64,000 nucleotides of DNA from Deltaproteobacteria bacterium (GCA_014191855.1 BJHF01000006.1:41685-105684); one strand, 5' to 3'. Numbered from the stretch's first letter, positions 35,145-44,690 are shown. Numbers and translations are program-made. Notes: generated from the letters alone by a model not told the origin.

Positions 35145-36025
35145 GCGCCCAGCCCCGCCCGCACGAGGTCGTGCAGCCGGATGAGGCCGACGTAGGCGCC
35201 GGTGTCGTCCACGACGGGCAAGACCAAAAGTTGGGAGGATCGACGCTCCATCCGGTCGAGCGCCACGCTGGCGGGCTCCTCGGCGCCCACCGTTACCGGC
35301 TCCCGCGTGGCGTAGTCGCCCACCGGCCGGTTGAGCGCGGCGACATCCGCCCCCACCGCGCGGCGCAGGTCCCCATCGGTGAAGATTCCGCCTCCTTCCA
35401 GCAGAACGGCGCCCATCGCGAGTCGAGCGATGCACGCGGCGACGGGCACATCGGCTGCGACCATTGGCGGCGCCACCATCAAGGAGCGCACGCTCCGCCC
35501 CGAGAGCCCGAGAAAGCCTCCAGGGTGTACCAGCGCTTCTCCTGGCCGAAGCTGGAGCGCGAGCGCATCCGCAAGCGCTACCGCCACGGTGAAGCTCGTA
35601 ACGGGTGCCTGCCCGCCGGCTTCGACCTCGACGGAGGCATCGAGCACGGCCCCCGCGAGCACCGCCAACGGCGAATCCGGTGCGGTAATCGCCACCAGCG
35701 GAAGCGGGCTTCCACGCAGCAGGCGCAGCAGCTCCTCGGTGTGGCCGCTCGCCGAGATCGCCACGAGCGCATCGCCCTCAGCGAGCGCCCCGGCATCACC
35801 GTGCATCGCATCCACCGGGTGTAGCGCGTGGGCCGAGCGACCGAAGCTCCGCAGCGTGGCTGCGAGTTTTTGTGCGACGAAGGCGCTTTTGCCGAGCCCC
35901 AGGCACCAGATGGAGCTCGCGGGCGCCAACAGCGCCACCGCGTCATCCCAGCGACCGCGGTTGAGGGTCGCCGAGCGCCGCAGCGAGTCCGCGCCCAGCT
36001 CCAGCACCTCGTCGGGGGTCAGCAC
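35141..36025 (-). CDS. kdsD: Arabinose-5-phosphate isomerase
   Basis: 294 residues. The N-terminal SIS domain reads [53 protein letters not shown], the substrate-binding pattern of KdsD/KpsF/GutQ. The C-terminal half holds two CBS motifs (about 190-290: [19 protein letters not shown] and [19 protein letters not shown]). It converts ribulose 5-phosphate to arabinose 5-phosphate, the substrate of the kdsA product encoded directly downstream. It is slightly shorter than the 320-odd residues of the E. coli enzyme, mainly at the N-terminus. Confidence 0.94.
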   Translation of the reverse strand: MLTPDEVLELGADSLRRSATLNRGRWDDAVALLAPASSIWCLGLGKSAFVAQKLAATLRSFGRSAHALHPVDAMHGDAGALAEGDALVAISASGHTEELLRLLRGSPLPLVAITAPDSPLAVLAGAVLDASVEVEAGGQAPVTSFTVAVALADALALQLRPGEALVHPGGFLGLSGRSVRSLMVAPPMVAADVPVAACIARLAMGAVLLEGGGIFTDGDLRRAVGADVAALNRPVGDYATREPVTVGAEEPASVALDRMERRSSQLLVLPVVDDTGAYVGLIRLHDLVRAGLGA

Positions 36026-36074
36026 GGCCGCAGGGTAACCCCGGTCGGGCGAGGCCGGGCGGCCACAAGTGCCC

Positions 36075-36800
36075 CTACTTCGCCACCGCTGCCAACGAGC
36101 TATCCATCACGCCCGCGAGCGGAACGCGCTTCTTGTCCGAGCTGCGGCGCCGCGCCGCTGAGGGCTCGGAGGACAGGCGTTGAAGCTGCCACGACGTAAC
36201 GGCCACCCACCCGAGCCAGGCGGGCCCGGCCAGGAGCACGAGGTCCGCGCCTACCGGCGACCAGGCCTGCGAAACGACGGCCATGGTTAGCACCGACGCC
36301 ACGAGCCCGTAGGCCGGCAGCCACATCGGAAGCTGCGGATCGCGCGCCATGGCGAAGCAGAGGAGCACCATCGCTACGCCAAACACAAGGTTGAACAAGG
36401 AGTCGAACGTGAGGGCCACGCCGAGTAGCGTCTCGCCGATGGCGGCCTCCCCGTGCGGCACCATCGTAACGACGACGAAGGGGAGCAGGGTTCCGACCGC
36501 GCTGAGCATCGCGGCCACCGCCGCAAGCGCAGCGCCCGGCCAACTATACGGCCCCAACGCCCGTGCCAGACCGGCAGCCCACGGCACCAGCAGCAGCACG
36601 CCCAGCGTGAAGCACCACGCGCTCCAGGCCGTGGCCGTATCGTGCTGGGTGGCCGCATAGTACCAGCGATCCAGCATTCCGGGCCGATACGCGCCCTCGA
36701 TTCCGCGCAGAAAGGCGACGCCGAGGGCCATTAGGCCGACGGCGGCTACGCCTGCGCGGCCCGCGATGAAGTTTGGCTCGACTGGCAACAGGCCTCCCAC
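36075..36800 (-). CDS. Polytopic membrane protein of unknown function
   Basis: 241 residues with six to seven hydrophobic segments (GVAAVGLMALGVAFL, AWCFTLGVLLLVPWAAGLA, ALAAVAAMLSAVGTLLPFVVV, TFDSLFNLVFGVAMVLLC and others) and a basic C-terminal tail (RRRSSDKKR). The layout recalls small bacterial DUF4386-type membrane proteins, but no motif settles it. It lies 49 bases upstream of kdsD on the same strand in the genome sense and may or may not share its transcript. Confidence 0.6.
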   Translation of the reverse strand: MGGLLPVEPNFIAGRAGVAAVGLMALGVAFLRGIEGAYRPGMLDRWYYAATQHDTATAWSAWCFTLGVLLLVPWAAGLARALGPYSWPGAALAAVAAMLSAVGTLLPFVVVTMVPHGEAAIGETLLGVALTFDSLFNLVFGVAMVLLCFAMARDPQLPMWLPAYGLVASVLTMAVVSQAWSPVGADLVLLAGPAWLGWVAVTSWQLQRLSSEPSAARRRSSDKKRVPLAGVMDSSLAAVAK

Positions 36801-36832
36801 CCGCTCATCGTCACTTTTTCAGGGGACTTGAG

Positions 36833-37600
36833 TCAAGCGCGACGTTGCTCGATCCGAATTCTGTGACGGAACGTCGCCAAGATGCGCTCCCCGACGGGGC
36901 CTCGGCCGGGGGCCGCAGCGCCGTTCAGCTCTACCACCGGCGCCAATTCCTTGAGGGTGCTGGCCAGATAGAGCTCGTCGACCGGGCCGGGAAACAGCGG
37001 GGCTTCGCGCACCGGAACGCCAGCCTCCCGGGCTGCCTCGATCAGGGCGCCGCGTGTCACGCCCCGGAGGATCCGGCCGTTCTCCGGGGGCGTCAGCAGC
37101 ACTCCATCGCGCACGGCGAAGACGTTGCTGCGGTTGGCCTCGGTCCAGGTGCCATCCGAGCCCACGAAAAGTACTTCATCTACCCCTGCTTTGGCCGCGG
37201 CGAGCACCCAACCGGCGCGGTTGGTGTGCTTTACCCAGCCGGGGAGCCACGGCGGCGCTTCGAACGCCAGCGTCGCCACGCGGAGCGGAGCGCCCACGCG
37301 AGAGAGGTCCAGCGCACGGCTCCGAACCAGTCGTCGCCCCCCCCCGGTCAGCGTCACGAGCACGGAACATTCATCCGGCTCTAACGCCACGACCTGCTCG
37401 ATCTCGTTGAGGAACACGGCGTCGTCCGCACAGGCAAACCCGAACCAAACGGCGCTCGCGCGGAGGCGCTCCAGGTGCGCAAGCGGCCGGAAAGGGCGCC
37501 GCTCGTAGGTGCGGAGGGCCTCAAACACCGCCATCCCGTTGCCGATCGCCGGATCGTCAACCGGGAGTTGGTCGCAGGGGGCACCGTCGAGCAGGTTCAC
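36833..37600 (-). CDS. Class IV PLP aminotransferase/lyase (BCAT or aminodeoxychorismate lyase-like)
   Basis: 255 residues. The fold-IV PLP enzyme pattern is clear: GMAVFEALRTYERRPFRPLAHLERL at the N-terminus, the catalytic lysine in LPGWVKHTNRAGW, EANRSNVFAVRDG, TPPENGRILRGVTRGAL and ELYLASTLKELAPV. This family includes branched-chain aminotransferases, D-amino acid aminotransferases and aminodeoxychorismate lyases; the short length and DELYLASTLKE segment fit the last or a D-amino acid enzyme, without certainty. It is divergent from the dehydrogenase gene at 37637, with only 36 bases between starts. Confidence 0.87.
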   Translation of the reverse strand: MNLLDGAPCDQLPVDDPAIGNGMAVFEALRTYERRPFRPLAHLERLRASAVWFGFACADDAVFLNEIEQVVALEPDECSVLVTLTGGGRRLVRSRALDLSRVGAPLRVATLAFEAPPWLPGWVKHTNRAGWVLAAAKAGVDEVLFVGSDGTWTEANRSNVFAVRDGVLLTPPENGRILRGVTRGALIEAAREAGVPVREAPLFPGPVDELYLASTLKELAPVVELNGAAAPGRGPVGERILATFRHRIRIEQRRA

Positions 37601-37636
37601 CGTCGCGTTCCTCGCGCGGCATGGTATCTCGGAGGC

Positions 37637-39784
37637 GTGACCCTCCTCCTCGCGCTCCTTCCGGGCTGTCCCCTACCGTCGGTGCTGCCCGACTCGGCGG
37701 ACTCTGGGCCCTACGTCGATGTTCGCCCCGCGAACCCGACATGCGTGGCGGCCGCAAGGCCGATCTCCACCACAGACCTCGTGCTAGAACCAGCGTTCTC
37801 CGGCCGCACCTTCAGCTATCCGGTGGGGCTCTATGCGCCGCCCACGCCGGATGGCTGGTGGACGGTGATCCGGCAGCGCGGGGAGATCTACCGGTTCCAG
37901 GACGATGGGACGACGGACGTGGAGGAGATCGTGGCGCTCGGCGACGTCGTGTACCCCGGCGGGAGCGAGGAAGGTTTGCTGGGGCTCGCCTACGCGCCGG
38001 ACTTCGCGACGAGCGGGGAGGTGTATCTGAACTATACGGCGCTGGAAGGCACGCAGCTCCAGAGCCGGGTTTCGCGGATCCTGAGCTTCGACGGTGGTCT
38101 GAGCTTCGACCTCGACTCCTTGGAGGTGCTGCTCACGGTGGACCAGCCCTACTCGAACCACAACGGGGGAAACCTGGCGTTCGGCCCCGATGGGTACCTC
38201 TACGTCGGCTTCGGCGACGGGGGCAGCGCCGGAGACCCGAGCGGCAACGGTCAGAACGCCGACGTGCTGCTCGGAAAGATGCTTCGATTGGACGTTTCGG
38301 GCGGTGGGCCCTACACGATCCCGGCCGACAATCCCTTCGCGAGCGAGGGGGGGGCCCCTGAAGTGTATGCGTGGGGCCTCCGGAATCCGTGGCGGTACTT
38401 CTTCGATCCGGAGTCCGGCGAGCTGTGGGCGGGCGACGTGGGGCAGGGCACCTACGAGGAGTTCGACCTCATCGAGCGCGGCGGCAACTACGGCTGGAAC
38501 CACATGGAGGGGATGCACTGTTACAAGCCGCAGAATGGCTGTGTGACGGCCGGCATGATCCTCCCGGTTTCGGAGTACCCGCAGGTCGATGGGGAGTCGG
38601 CCTCGATCGTGGGCGGACCGGTGTACCGCGGCAGCCGCATCCCGGGACTCGTCGGTGCCCCGTTGTATGCCGACGTGTACACGGGTACGATCTCGGCGGT
38701 GACGACGGACGCAGAGTCGGGCGCGTGGGTGACCGAACAGGTACTCCCAAATACGGGAATCCAGATCGTGTCGTGGGGGCAGGACGAGGCGGGTGAGGTG
38801 TACGCCGTCGAGTACGCGGCCGACGGCCAGATGTGGAGCCTCGCGCCCGGCGGCGAGCCCGCGGTCGATCCCTTCCCCGCGCGACTCTCCGAAACGGGCT
38901 GTTTCGAAGCGGGCAACGTCGCGCAGCCCGTGCCTGCGATGCTCGCCTACGACGTGAACATGGCGCTCTGGTCGGATGAGGCCGAGAAGGAGCGTTGGTT
39001 CGCCATTCCCGACGGCACGACGGTGACCGTTACCGACGACGGCCGCCTCGACCTCCCGGTGGGCTCCGTGGTGGCCAAACACTTCCGCCTCGGGGAGCAG
39101 CTCGTCGAAACGCGCCTGCTCATGCGTCACGACGATGGGGACTGGGCCGGGTACAGCTACCGATGGAATGAAGCAGGCACGGATGCGGAGCTGCTCCCGT
39201 GGAGCGCAGCCACCGAATGGGAAGCCGGAACGTGGCATTATCCAAGTCGGGCGCAGTGCCTCCAGTGCCACGCGAGCGTGTCCGGACGCACGCTTGGGCT
39301 CACGACGGCGCAGCTCGACCGCGAGGCCACCTTCCCCTGGGGCGAAACCGTCAATGTCCTGAGTCGGCTCGCGCGAATCGGGGTGCTGGACCTCGCCACG
39401 GATCCGGAGGCCGATCCCGACGTCGTCACCGCGATGCCCACCCTCGAAGGCGACGCACCCCTCGATGAGCGCGCCCGCGCCTACCTCGCCGTGAACTGCG
39501 CCCACTGCCACCAGCCGGGCGGCAGCGGCCTCGGCGCCGTGGATCTCCGCGTCGAAACCCCGCTCGCGTCCACCGGGCTCTGCGGGCTCACCCCACAGAA
39601 CGGCGACCTCGACGTAGCCGGCGCCTTGCTCCTGGACCCGGGCCGTCCAGAAAACTCGGTCCTCTCCTTGCGAATGCACAGCACCGGCGCCTACCGCATG
39701 CCGGGCATCGGGAGCGAGGTGGTAGACACGGAGGGCACCGCGGTCGTGGACGCGTGGATCGCCTCGCTGCTCGGGTGCGAGTAG
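37637..39784 (+). CDS. Lipoprotein fusing a PQQ-type glucose/sorbosone dehydrogenase domain to cytochrome c-like domain
   Basis: 715 residues from GTG 37637 (GGAGG is present but only one base away). VTLLLALLPGC is a short lipoprotein signal. Residues about 45-430 are a six-bladed propeller of the soluble glucose/sorbosone dehydrogenase type: GSEEGLLGLAYAPDF, YSNHNGGNLAFGPDGYLYVGFGDGG, VYAWGLRNPWRYFFDPESG and GDVGQGTYEEFDLIERGGNYGWN. The C-terminal part has two heme-type motifs, CLQCH (541-545) and CAHCH (621-625), and a possible Met ligand in YRMPGIGS. PQQ-driven oxidation of a sugar with transfer to an internal heme is the likely role, outside the cytoplasm. Confidence 0.87.
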   Translation: MTLLLALLPGCPLPSVLPDSADSGPYVDVRPANPTCVAAARPISTTDLVLEPAFSGRTFSYPVGLYAPPTPDGWWTVIRQRGEIYRFQDDGTTDVEEIVALGDVVYPGGSEEGLLGLAYAPDFATSGEVYLNYTALEGTQLQSRVSRILSFDGGLSFDLDSLEVLLTVDQPYSNHNGGNLAFGPDGYLYVGFGDGGSAGDPSGNGQNADVLLGKMLRLDVSGGGPYTIPADNPFASEGGAPEVYAWGLRNPWRYFFDPESGELWAGDVGQGTYEEFDLIERGGNYGWNHMEGMHCYKPQNGCVTAGMILPVSEYPQVDGESASIVGGPVYRGSRIPGLVGAPLYADVYTGTISAVTTDAESGAWVTEQVLPNTGIQIVSWGQDEAGEVYAVEYAADGQMWSLAPGGEPAVDPFPARLSETGCFEAGNVAQPVPAMLAYDVNMALWSDEAEKERWFAIPDGTTVTVTDDGRLDLPVGSVVAKHFRLGEQLVETRLLMRHDDGDWAGYSYRWNEAGTDAELLPWSAATEWEAGTWHYPSRAQCLQCHASVSGRTLGLTTAQLDREATFPWGETVNVLSRLARIGVLDLATDPEADPDVVTAMPTLEGDAPLDERARAYLAVNCAHCHQPGGSGLGAVDLRVETPLASTGLCGLTPQNGDLDVAGALLLDPGRPENSVLSLRMHSTGAYRMPGIGSEVVDTEGTAVVDAWIASLLGCE

Positions 39785-39800
39785 GGTACGAAGCCCGGCC

Positions 39801-41657
39801 ATGCCCAAGCTGTCCTTCATCCTCGGTCTGCTCCTCGCCGGGTCGCTCGCGCCCCTCCTCCCCGGCTTCACCGCCGCCTACGCCGAGTCCACCGCGGTGT
39901 TCGAGGGCTCGCGACTGCTGGAGATGATCCCCGCGACCGGCATCATTGGCGACGGCGCGACGCTCGCCGACCTCTATTTGCTCGCGCTCGATGCCAACGG
40001 CGCGCCGCTCACGGGCCTCGCGCTGAAGGGTACGATGAACACCGGGGCGGTAGGCGCGCTTGAGGAGGTTGGCGGCGGGCTCTGGCGCTTCACGTACACG
40101 CCCCCGAAGGTGGACGCTCCGGTGACGGCTGAGCTGTTGGTCAAGGGCAAGATCGGTAAGGAGCCGTATAGCGGCAAGTGGAGCTTCTCCGTCACCCCGT
40201 CCCCCACGCACCCGCTTTCTTCCTCGGCGAACCCGTCGAAGATGACGCTCGGTGTGGAGAAGACGGCGACGCTGTCCATCAACCTCGCCTCGGGGGACCG
40301 CCAGGCGGCCGACGGCGTGGAGCTGGTGATCGCCGCCTCGTGTGGGAAGGTCGAGAACATCACCAACCTTGGCGGCGGCCACTTCAGCGCGTTGTATACC
40401 CCTCCCAAGGAGTCTTTTGCGCAGGTGGCGCTGCTCACCATCGCAGACAAGGGCGATCCGAGCCGTACGCTGAGCGCGCTGGCCATCCCCCTCTCAGCCA
40501 AATTCGACCTGCCGGTTACGACGGCCCCGAACGCGCGGGTGATCATCAAGGTGGGCGAAACCCAATTCGGCCCGATCCCCGCCGACTCCAAGGGGCGCGC
40601 CAAGGTGCCGCTGCTCCTGCCTCCCGGGGTGATGACGGCCGAGAAGATCTCCGTCGGCGCGGACGGGATGAGCGTGAATGAACCCCTCGATCTCAAGCTT
40701 GCGGAGGCCCGCCGCATCGCGCTGGTGCCGATCGCTGCCGGAATCCCCTCCGACTCCCGCCTCGCGGTGAACGTACATGCCGCGGTTGTGACGCCCGACG
40801 GGCGGCCCGACACCGCGGCGATGGTGGTGTTCGCCGCTTCGGCTGGGACGATGTCGGCCACGCGCCACGAGGGCAATGGCGTGTACGGCGCGACCTACAC
40901 GCCGCCGAACGGCGCGCTGCCGCAGGCGGCCACGCTCACGGCGAGCCTCGCCGACCATCCCACGACTCAAACCACCTCGGTGCCGCTCAACCTCGTGAGC
41001 CTGCGCCCAGGCCGCGTTGAGCTCAGCAGCAACCCTTCGAAGCTGGCGGCCAACGCCGAGTCCTTCACCTTGGTCACCCATGTTGCGGGCTCGGAGGGAA
41101 CCGGACTTCCCGGCCGTCCGATCAGCTTTGGTGCGAGCGGTGCCCGCATCAAGGGTGACGTAAAAGATGCAGGCAAGGGGGACTATCAGGCGGTGTTCAC
41201 CCCGACGGGCAAGGGCCCGGTGGAGATCACGGCGACGGTTTCCTTGCCCGTTACCGGCAACCCCCTCTGGCGGCTGCTGCTCGTGCCCTCCATCACGCGT
41301 ATCACGAACGATGGTCTTTCATCCTCGCTGATCACGGTTGCCGCGGTGGACGAGTTCGGGTACCCCGTTCCCAATGTGCCCGTTTCGCTCAAGCTCGTGG
41401 CCGGGGATGGCAGCTTGCCGGCCGAAGCCACCACCAACGCCTCCGGGCTCGCGCAGGTGTTCTACACGGCCGGACGCACGCCGGGATTGGTCACGGTGGA
41501 GGTGTCCTCTCGCAGCCAAACGGCGACCGGCGCGCTGCTCCAGGTGCCGGACGAGCTGACGTTGCCCGTGGTGCCCGTCGCCGGCTCCCGCGCGGAAGCG
41601 GCGTTGGTGGCCGAGTGGCGCAAGGTGCTGGGAACGGTGGTGATCGAAAGGGAGTAG
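39801..41657 (+). CDS. Exported protein with bacterial Ig-like (Big_1/invasin-type) domains
   Basis: 618 residues with signal LSFILGLLLAGSLAPLLPGFTAAYA. Several repeating beta-sandwich units show the 'GxGxxxATYTPP' turn of Ig-like repeats: GGGLWRFTYTPPKVDA, GGGHFSALYTPPKESF, GNGVYGATYTPPNGAL and GKGDYQAVFTPTGKGP. A C-terminal Big_1-like unit reads TVAAVDEFGYPVPNVPVSLKL with ATTNASGLAQVFYTAGRTPG. Such proteins are surface or periplasmic structural proteins. It follows the dehydrogenase by 16 bases and may be co-transcribed. Confidence 0.8.
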   Translation: MPKLSFILGLLLAGSLAPLLPGFTAAYAESTAVFEGSRLLEMIPATGIIGDGATLADLYLLALDANGAPLTGLALKGTMNTGAVGALEEVGGGLWRFTYTPPKVDAPVTAELLVKGKIGKEPYSGKWSFSVTPSPTHPLSSSANPSKMTLGVEKTATLSINLASGDRQAADGVELVIAASCGKVENITNLGGGHFSALYTPPKESFAQVALLTIADKGDPSRTLSALAIPLSAKFDLPVTTAPNARVIIKVGETQFGPIPADSKGRAKVPLLLPPGVMTAEKISVGADGMSVNEPLDLKLAEARRIALVPIAAGIPSDSRLAVNVHAAVVTPDGRPDTAAMVVFAASAGTMSATRHEGNGVYGATYTPPNGALPQAATLTASLADHPTTQTTSVPLNLVSLRPGRVELSSNPSKLAANAESFTLVTHVAGSEGTGLPGRPISFGASGARIKGDVKDAGKGDYQAVFTPTGKGPVEITATVSLPVTGNPLWRLLLVPSITRITNDGLSSSLITVAAVDEFGYPVPNVPVSLKLVAGDGSLPAEATTNASGLAQVFYTAGRTPGLVTVEVSSRSQTATGALLQVPDELTLPVVPVAGSRAEAALVAEWRKVLGTVVIERE

Positions 41658-41797
41658 GCGTGTGGGCGGCGCGCGCGGCCGCAAGTGCGGGGAGCCGGTC
41701 CCCTTCGCCGGGCGCGGCTCGCGGCGCGCCGCGGGGAGCCGACCGCCGCTGCCCAAACCGCCTGCCAGGAAGCGGGGCGTGCAGATTGAGAATCCAA

Positions 41798-41825
41798 TTG
41801 ACAAACTGCACGCGAGGCGTAGAAG
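41798..41825 (+). promoter_or_regulatory. Possible sigma-70-like promoter of the DUF4143 gene
   Basis: TTGACA at 41798-41803 and TAGAAG at 41820-41825 with a 16-base spacer, in a locally AT-rich stretch. The -10 match is partial. A start site a few bases downstream would give a nearly leaderless message for the ATG at 41832. Confidence 0.35.
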
Positions 41826-41831
41826 GGTTGG

Positions 41832-43031
41832 ATGATTGAGCGTTCAGCGTCGAACACGCTCCACAAGCTCCTCGGGTATTACCCAGTCGTGGCGATCTCC
41901 GGTCCACGCCAGTCCGGGAAGACGACGCTCGCACGCCACGCGCTGCCCAACAAGCCGTACGTCAGCCTTGAGGACCCCGATGCTCGTGCGTTCGCCATCG
42001 GGGACGCGCGCGGGTTCCTTGGCCAGTACCCCGACGGCGCGGTGCTGGACGAGGTTCAGCGGGCGCCGGAGCTCGCCTCGTGGCTGCAAACCCGAGTGGA
42101 TCTGGACGGACGCCCGGGGCTGTACGTGATCACGGGCTCGCAGCAGTTCGGGCTGTTCGATCGGGTGAGCCAGTCGCTCGCAGGACGGGTCGGCTTCCTG
42201 CACCTGCTGCCCTTCAGTTGGGCAGAGCTAAGCCCTCTCCATCCTGCCACCGGCCTGGAAGAGGTGCTCTGGCGTGGCAGCTACCCCCCCATTCATGACC
42301 GTGGGATTCCGCCACACGTCTGGTTCGCCGACTACCTCGCCACCTATGTCGAGCGGGATGTGCGCCAGCTCGTCAACGTCCGGGACCTTGCAGCGTTCCA
42401 TCGCTTCGTGCTGCTCTGCGCGGGCCGATCCGGCCAATTGTTGAACCTCTCGGCGCTGGCCGCCGACTGCGGCGTCACCCACAACACGGCGGCGGCTTGG
42501 ATCAGCGTTCTCGAGGCCAGCTATTTGGTGGTTCGGCTCCAGCCGTGGCATCGCAACCTTGGCAAGCGGCTCACCAAAGCGCCGAAGCTCTACTTTCTGG
42601 ACTCCGGCCTGGCCGCGTGGTTGGCCGGAGTCCGCGAGCCGGGCGACCTGGTGAGCGGCTCCATGCGCGGGCCAATCTTCGAGACCTTTGTGGTGTCGGA
42701 GTTCCTCAAGCAGAAGCGCAATATGCTTCGGAGCGATGAGCTCTACTTCTGGCGCGACAGCGCGGGGCACGAGGTGGATCTGGTGGTTGAGCGCGGGCGG
42801 CGGGTGGGGCTGGTCGAAGTCAAGTCGGGGCGGACGCTGGCTACCGACTGGTTTGACCAGATCGACCGCGTTCGTGGAATGGCCGGCGGGGAGGGGGAAG
42901 GCGTGGTGGTGTACGGCGGCGATGTGAGCCGCCCGGGGGCGGCACAGCCCGCGTTCGGGTGGCGCCAGATCGACGATGCCGTGCGCTCGGTGATGGGACG
43001 GGAGGAGCTTCGTCTCGTTCGGAGCGAGTAA
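41832..43031 (+). CDS. AAA-type ATPase with DUF4143 domain
   Basis: 399 residues. Walker A is GPRQSGKTTLA (residues 24-34), Walker B-like AVLDEVQRAPEL, and sensor-1-like YVITGSQQF; the C-terminal domain (YFLDSGLAAWLAG, GPIFETFVVSEFLKQ, FWRDSAGHEVDLVVERG, LVEVKSG) is DUF4143 with a nuclease-like E-x-D...E-V-K pattern. This family is common as scattered single genes in bacteria and archaea and has no proven function. It is single here, in a region slightly poorer in GC than its surroundings, so transfer is possible. Confidence 0.94.
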   Translation: MIERSASNTLHKLLGYYPVVAISGPRQSGKTTLARHALPNKPYVSLEDPDARAFAIGDARGFLGQYPDGAVLDEVQRAPELASWLQTRVDLDGRPGLYVITGSQQFGLFDRVSQSLAGRVGFLHLLPFSWAELSPLHPATGLEEVLWRGSYPPIHDRGIPPHVWFADYLATYVERDVRQLVNVRDLAAFHRFVLLCAGRSGQLLNLSALAADCGVTHNTAAAWISVLEASYLVVRLQPWHRNLGKRLTKAPKLYFLDSGLAAWLAGVREPGDLVSGSMRGPIFETFVVSEFLKQKRNMLRSDELYFWRDSAGHEVDLVVERGRRVGLVEVKSGRTLATDWFDQIDRVRGMAGGEGEGVVVYGGDVSRPGAAQPAFGWRQIDDAVRSVMGREELRLVRSE

Positions 43032-43042
43032 CGCGGCGCGCC

Positions 43043-43095
43043 GCGATGCCCTCAGACGCTCGCCTGACGAAGGCGACATAGGCCGCGGGCATCGC
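43043..43095. repeat. REP-like palindrome (GCGATGCCC...GGGCATCGC)
   Basis: A 53-bp inverted repeat between the DUF4143 gene and the protease gene. Perfect nine-base ends enclose an inner stem TCGCCT / AGGCGA with a GACGA loop. Fifth-closest match to the family at 12645, 23859, 33665 and 56986. Confidence 0.65.
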
Positions 43096-43129
43096 CCCAA
43101 TACCGCTGTTGCAGCGTTATGGCGGCGCG

Positions 43130-44326
43130 ATGCTTCCCGCCCTGCTCCTCTCCGCCAGCGCGCTCGCCGCGCCCGCCCACATCGCCCGTTGCGCCGACGT
43201 GCTCCCCGCGCTTCCCGCCGGCATGGCCGACCTGGGCAAACGGGTGGTCCGGATCGAGAGCGCGGATGGCACCGGCAGCGGCGTCGTGGTTTCGCCCGAT
43301 GGCTTCGTGGTTACGGCGGCCCATGTCGTCGCCGGAACCTCCAAGGTGAAGGTGGTGTTTCCGGATGAGAGTCGGGTGGAGGCGGAGGTGCTTCGCGTGC
43401 ACGGTCAGGCCGATCTCGCGTTGTTGCGGGTGCCCGGCGTAGGCCTCCCCTGCCTCAAGCTCGCGCCGTCGCGCCAGGGGCCGGCGGCCGATCTTTACGT
43501 GGTCGGTTCGCCGGGCGGCAAGGCGCTTACCGGCAGCGTCACCAAGGGCATCGTAAGCGGCTACCGCGACCGGGAGGGGTGGGTGATCCTCCAGACGGAT
43601 GCGAGTATGAACGCTGGGAATAGCGGTGGTCCCGTGGTGAACGCCGCCGGGGAGGTCGCGGCGATCGTGAGCTTCAAGTTGGCGGCTGTCGGCGTGGAGG
43701 GTGTGGGCTTCGCGGTGGCCGCGGAGGAGTTAGGCCGGGCGTTGGACGTGGAGATCGCCGACACCACCGACGCGAGCATCGCCGCGTTGGTGGGCCAGGG
43801 CGCCAGCAGCTTCGTGGCGCCGGGGCCGGTGATCACCAACCCGCCCGCGAAGCCGGGAAAGCCGCCGGGCGGCAACGTGTGCAGCGACGTGGAGCTGAGC
43901 AACGACCCCTTCGATGGCGCCCGCTCGCTCCATGCGCAGGGCGCCGACCTGTTCCTGATCGACTGGAAACCCGGCTCCGAACCTGTGCTCACGGTGTTCC
44001 TCTCGATTCGTAACCGCGAGGTGGCGTGGGATGCCGAGGCCTACCGGGCCGGCTCGCTGACGCTGGACCTCTTGCTCACCGACGACACACGCATCCACCT
44101 CACGAGCTCCGGTGCCAAGGCGCGCTTCAGCGGAATCTCCCCGGTGCTGGGTGCGGAGTTCGTCATCAACGCGGCGGTCGCGCAGGCGATCGCGGCCGCC
44201 GGCCCCACGTTGCTGCGGTGGACGGTGCTGGAAGGGCAGCCCCTCGACCAGGACCGCTCCGCTCGCCAGCGTGAACGGTACTACCGCCCGATGTTCGCCT
44301 GTTTGGCGCGGGAGATGGCGAAGTAG
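43130..44326 (+). CDS. Exported trypsin-like (S1C/Deg-type) serine protease with extra C-terminal domain
   Basis: 398 residues from ATG 43130. MLPALLLSASALAAPA is the signal. The catalytic triad is complete: His65 in VVTAAHVVAG, Asp95 in GQADLALLRV and Ser165 in DASMNAGNSGGPVV. Unlike DegP it has no PDZ domain; instead a Pro/Gly-rich linker (NPPAKPGKPPGGN, about residue 240) leads to a 150-residue beta-rich C-terminal domain without a known match. It should act in the periplasm or outside the cell. A start at TTG 43109 would add seven residues and is less likely. Confidence 0.9.
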   Translation: MLPALLLSASALAAPAHIARCADVLPALPAGMADLGKRVVRIESADGTGSGVVVSPDGFVVTAAHVVAGTSKVKVVFPDESRVEAEVLRVHGQADLALLRVPGVGLPCLKLAPSRQGPAADLYVVGSPGGKALTGSVTKGIVSGYRDREGWVILQTDASMNAGNSGGPVVNAAGEVAAIVSFKLAAVGVEGVGFAVAAEELGRALDVEIADTTDASIAALVGQGASSFVAPGPVITNPPAKPGKPPGGNVCSDVELSNDPFDGARSLHAQGADLFLIDWKPGSEPVLTVFLSIRNREVAWDAEAYRAGSLTLDLLLTDDTRIHLTSSGAKARFSGISPVLGAEFVINAAVAQAIAAAGPTLLRWTVLEGQPLDQDRSARQRERYYRPMFACLAREMAK

Positions 44327-44390
44327 GGCGGGGGCAGCCGGTGGCTCGCGAATCCCAGCGGCGACTTGGCGTTCCGGACGAGGTCGCCTT

Positions 44391-44690
44391 CGCGACGGAT
44401 TTCTCATATTTGGGGGGGCGGCCAGGGCTTCGGGGCTTGGCGGGCATCGAGTCGCGACGCATTTCTCATATTCGGGAGGGCGGGCCGCCGCCGGCTATGA
44501 TCTGAGAGTCGCCCCCCTCGATGTGAGAGGAAATCGGCGGAAAATTCTCGGATCGGCCGCGGTGAGGGCATCACTCCGCGCGATGTGAGAGAAACCGCGT
44601 CGAAACCTTCTCACTTCGGGGTGGGGGGGCGGCCGCTCCGAGCGTTGTGAGAAACGCGCGGTCGGCCGTCTGCCCTGCCCGATCCGAGGG
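44391..44690. repeat. Degenerate tandem repeats (about 62 bp period) with TCTCA/TGAGA motifs
   Basis: The gap after the protease gene has no gene. It contains quasi-repeats about 62 bases apart. CGCGACG-ATTTCTCATATT occurs at 44391 and 44453, with a variant (CCTTCTCACTTCGGGG) near 44605. CGATGTGAGAG-AAA occurs at 44519 and 44581, with a variant GTTGTGAGAAAC near 44643. The two motif types are roughly inverted copies of one another (TGTGAGA versus TCTCATA). The array ends at the stop codon of the FG-GAP/MopE lipoprotein gene. Confidence 0.55.
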
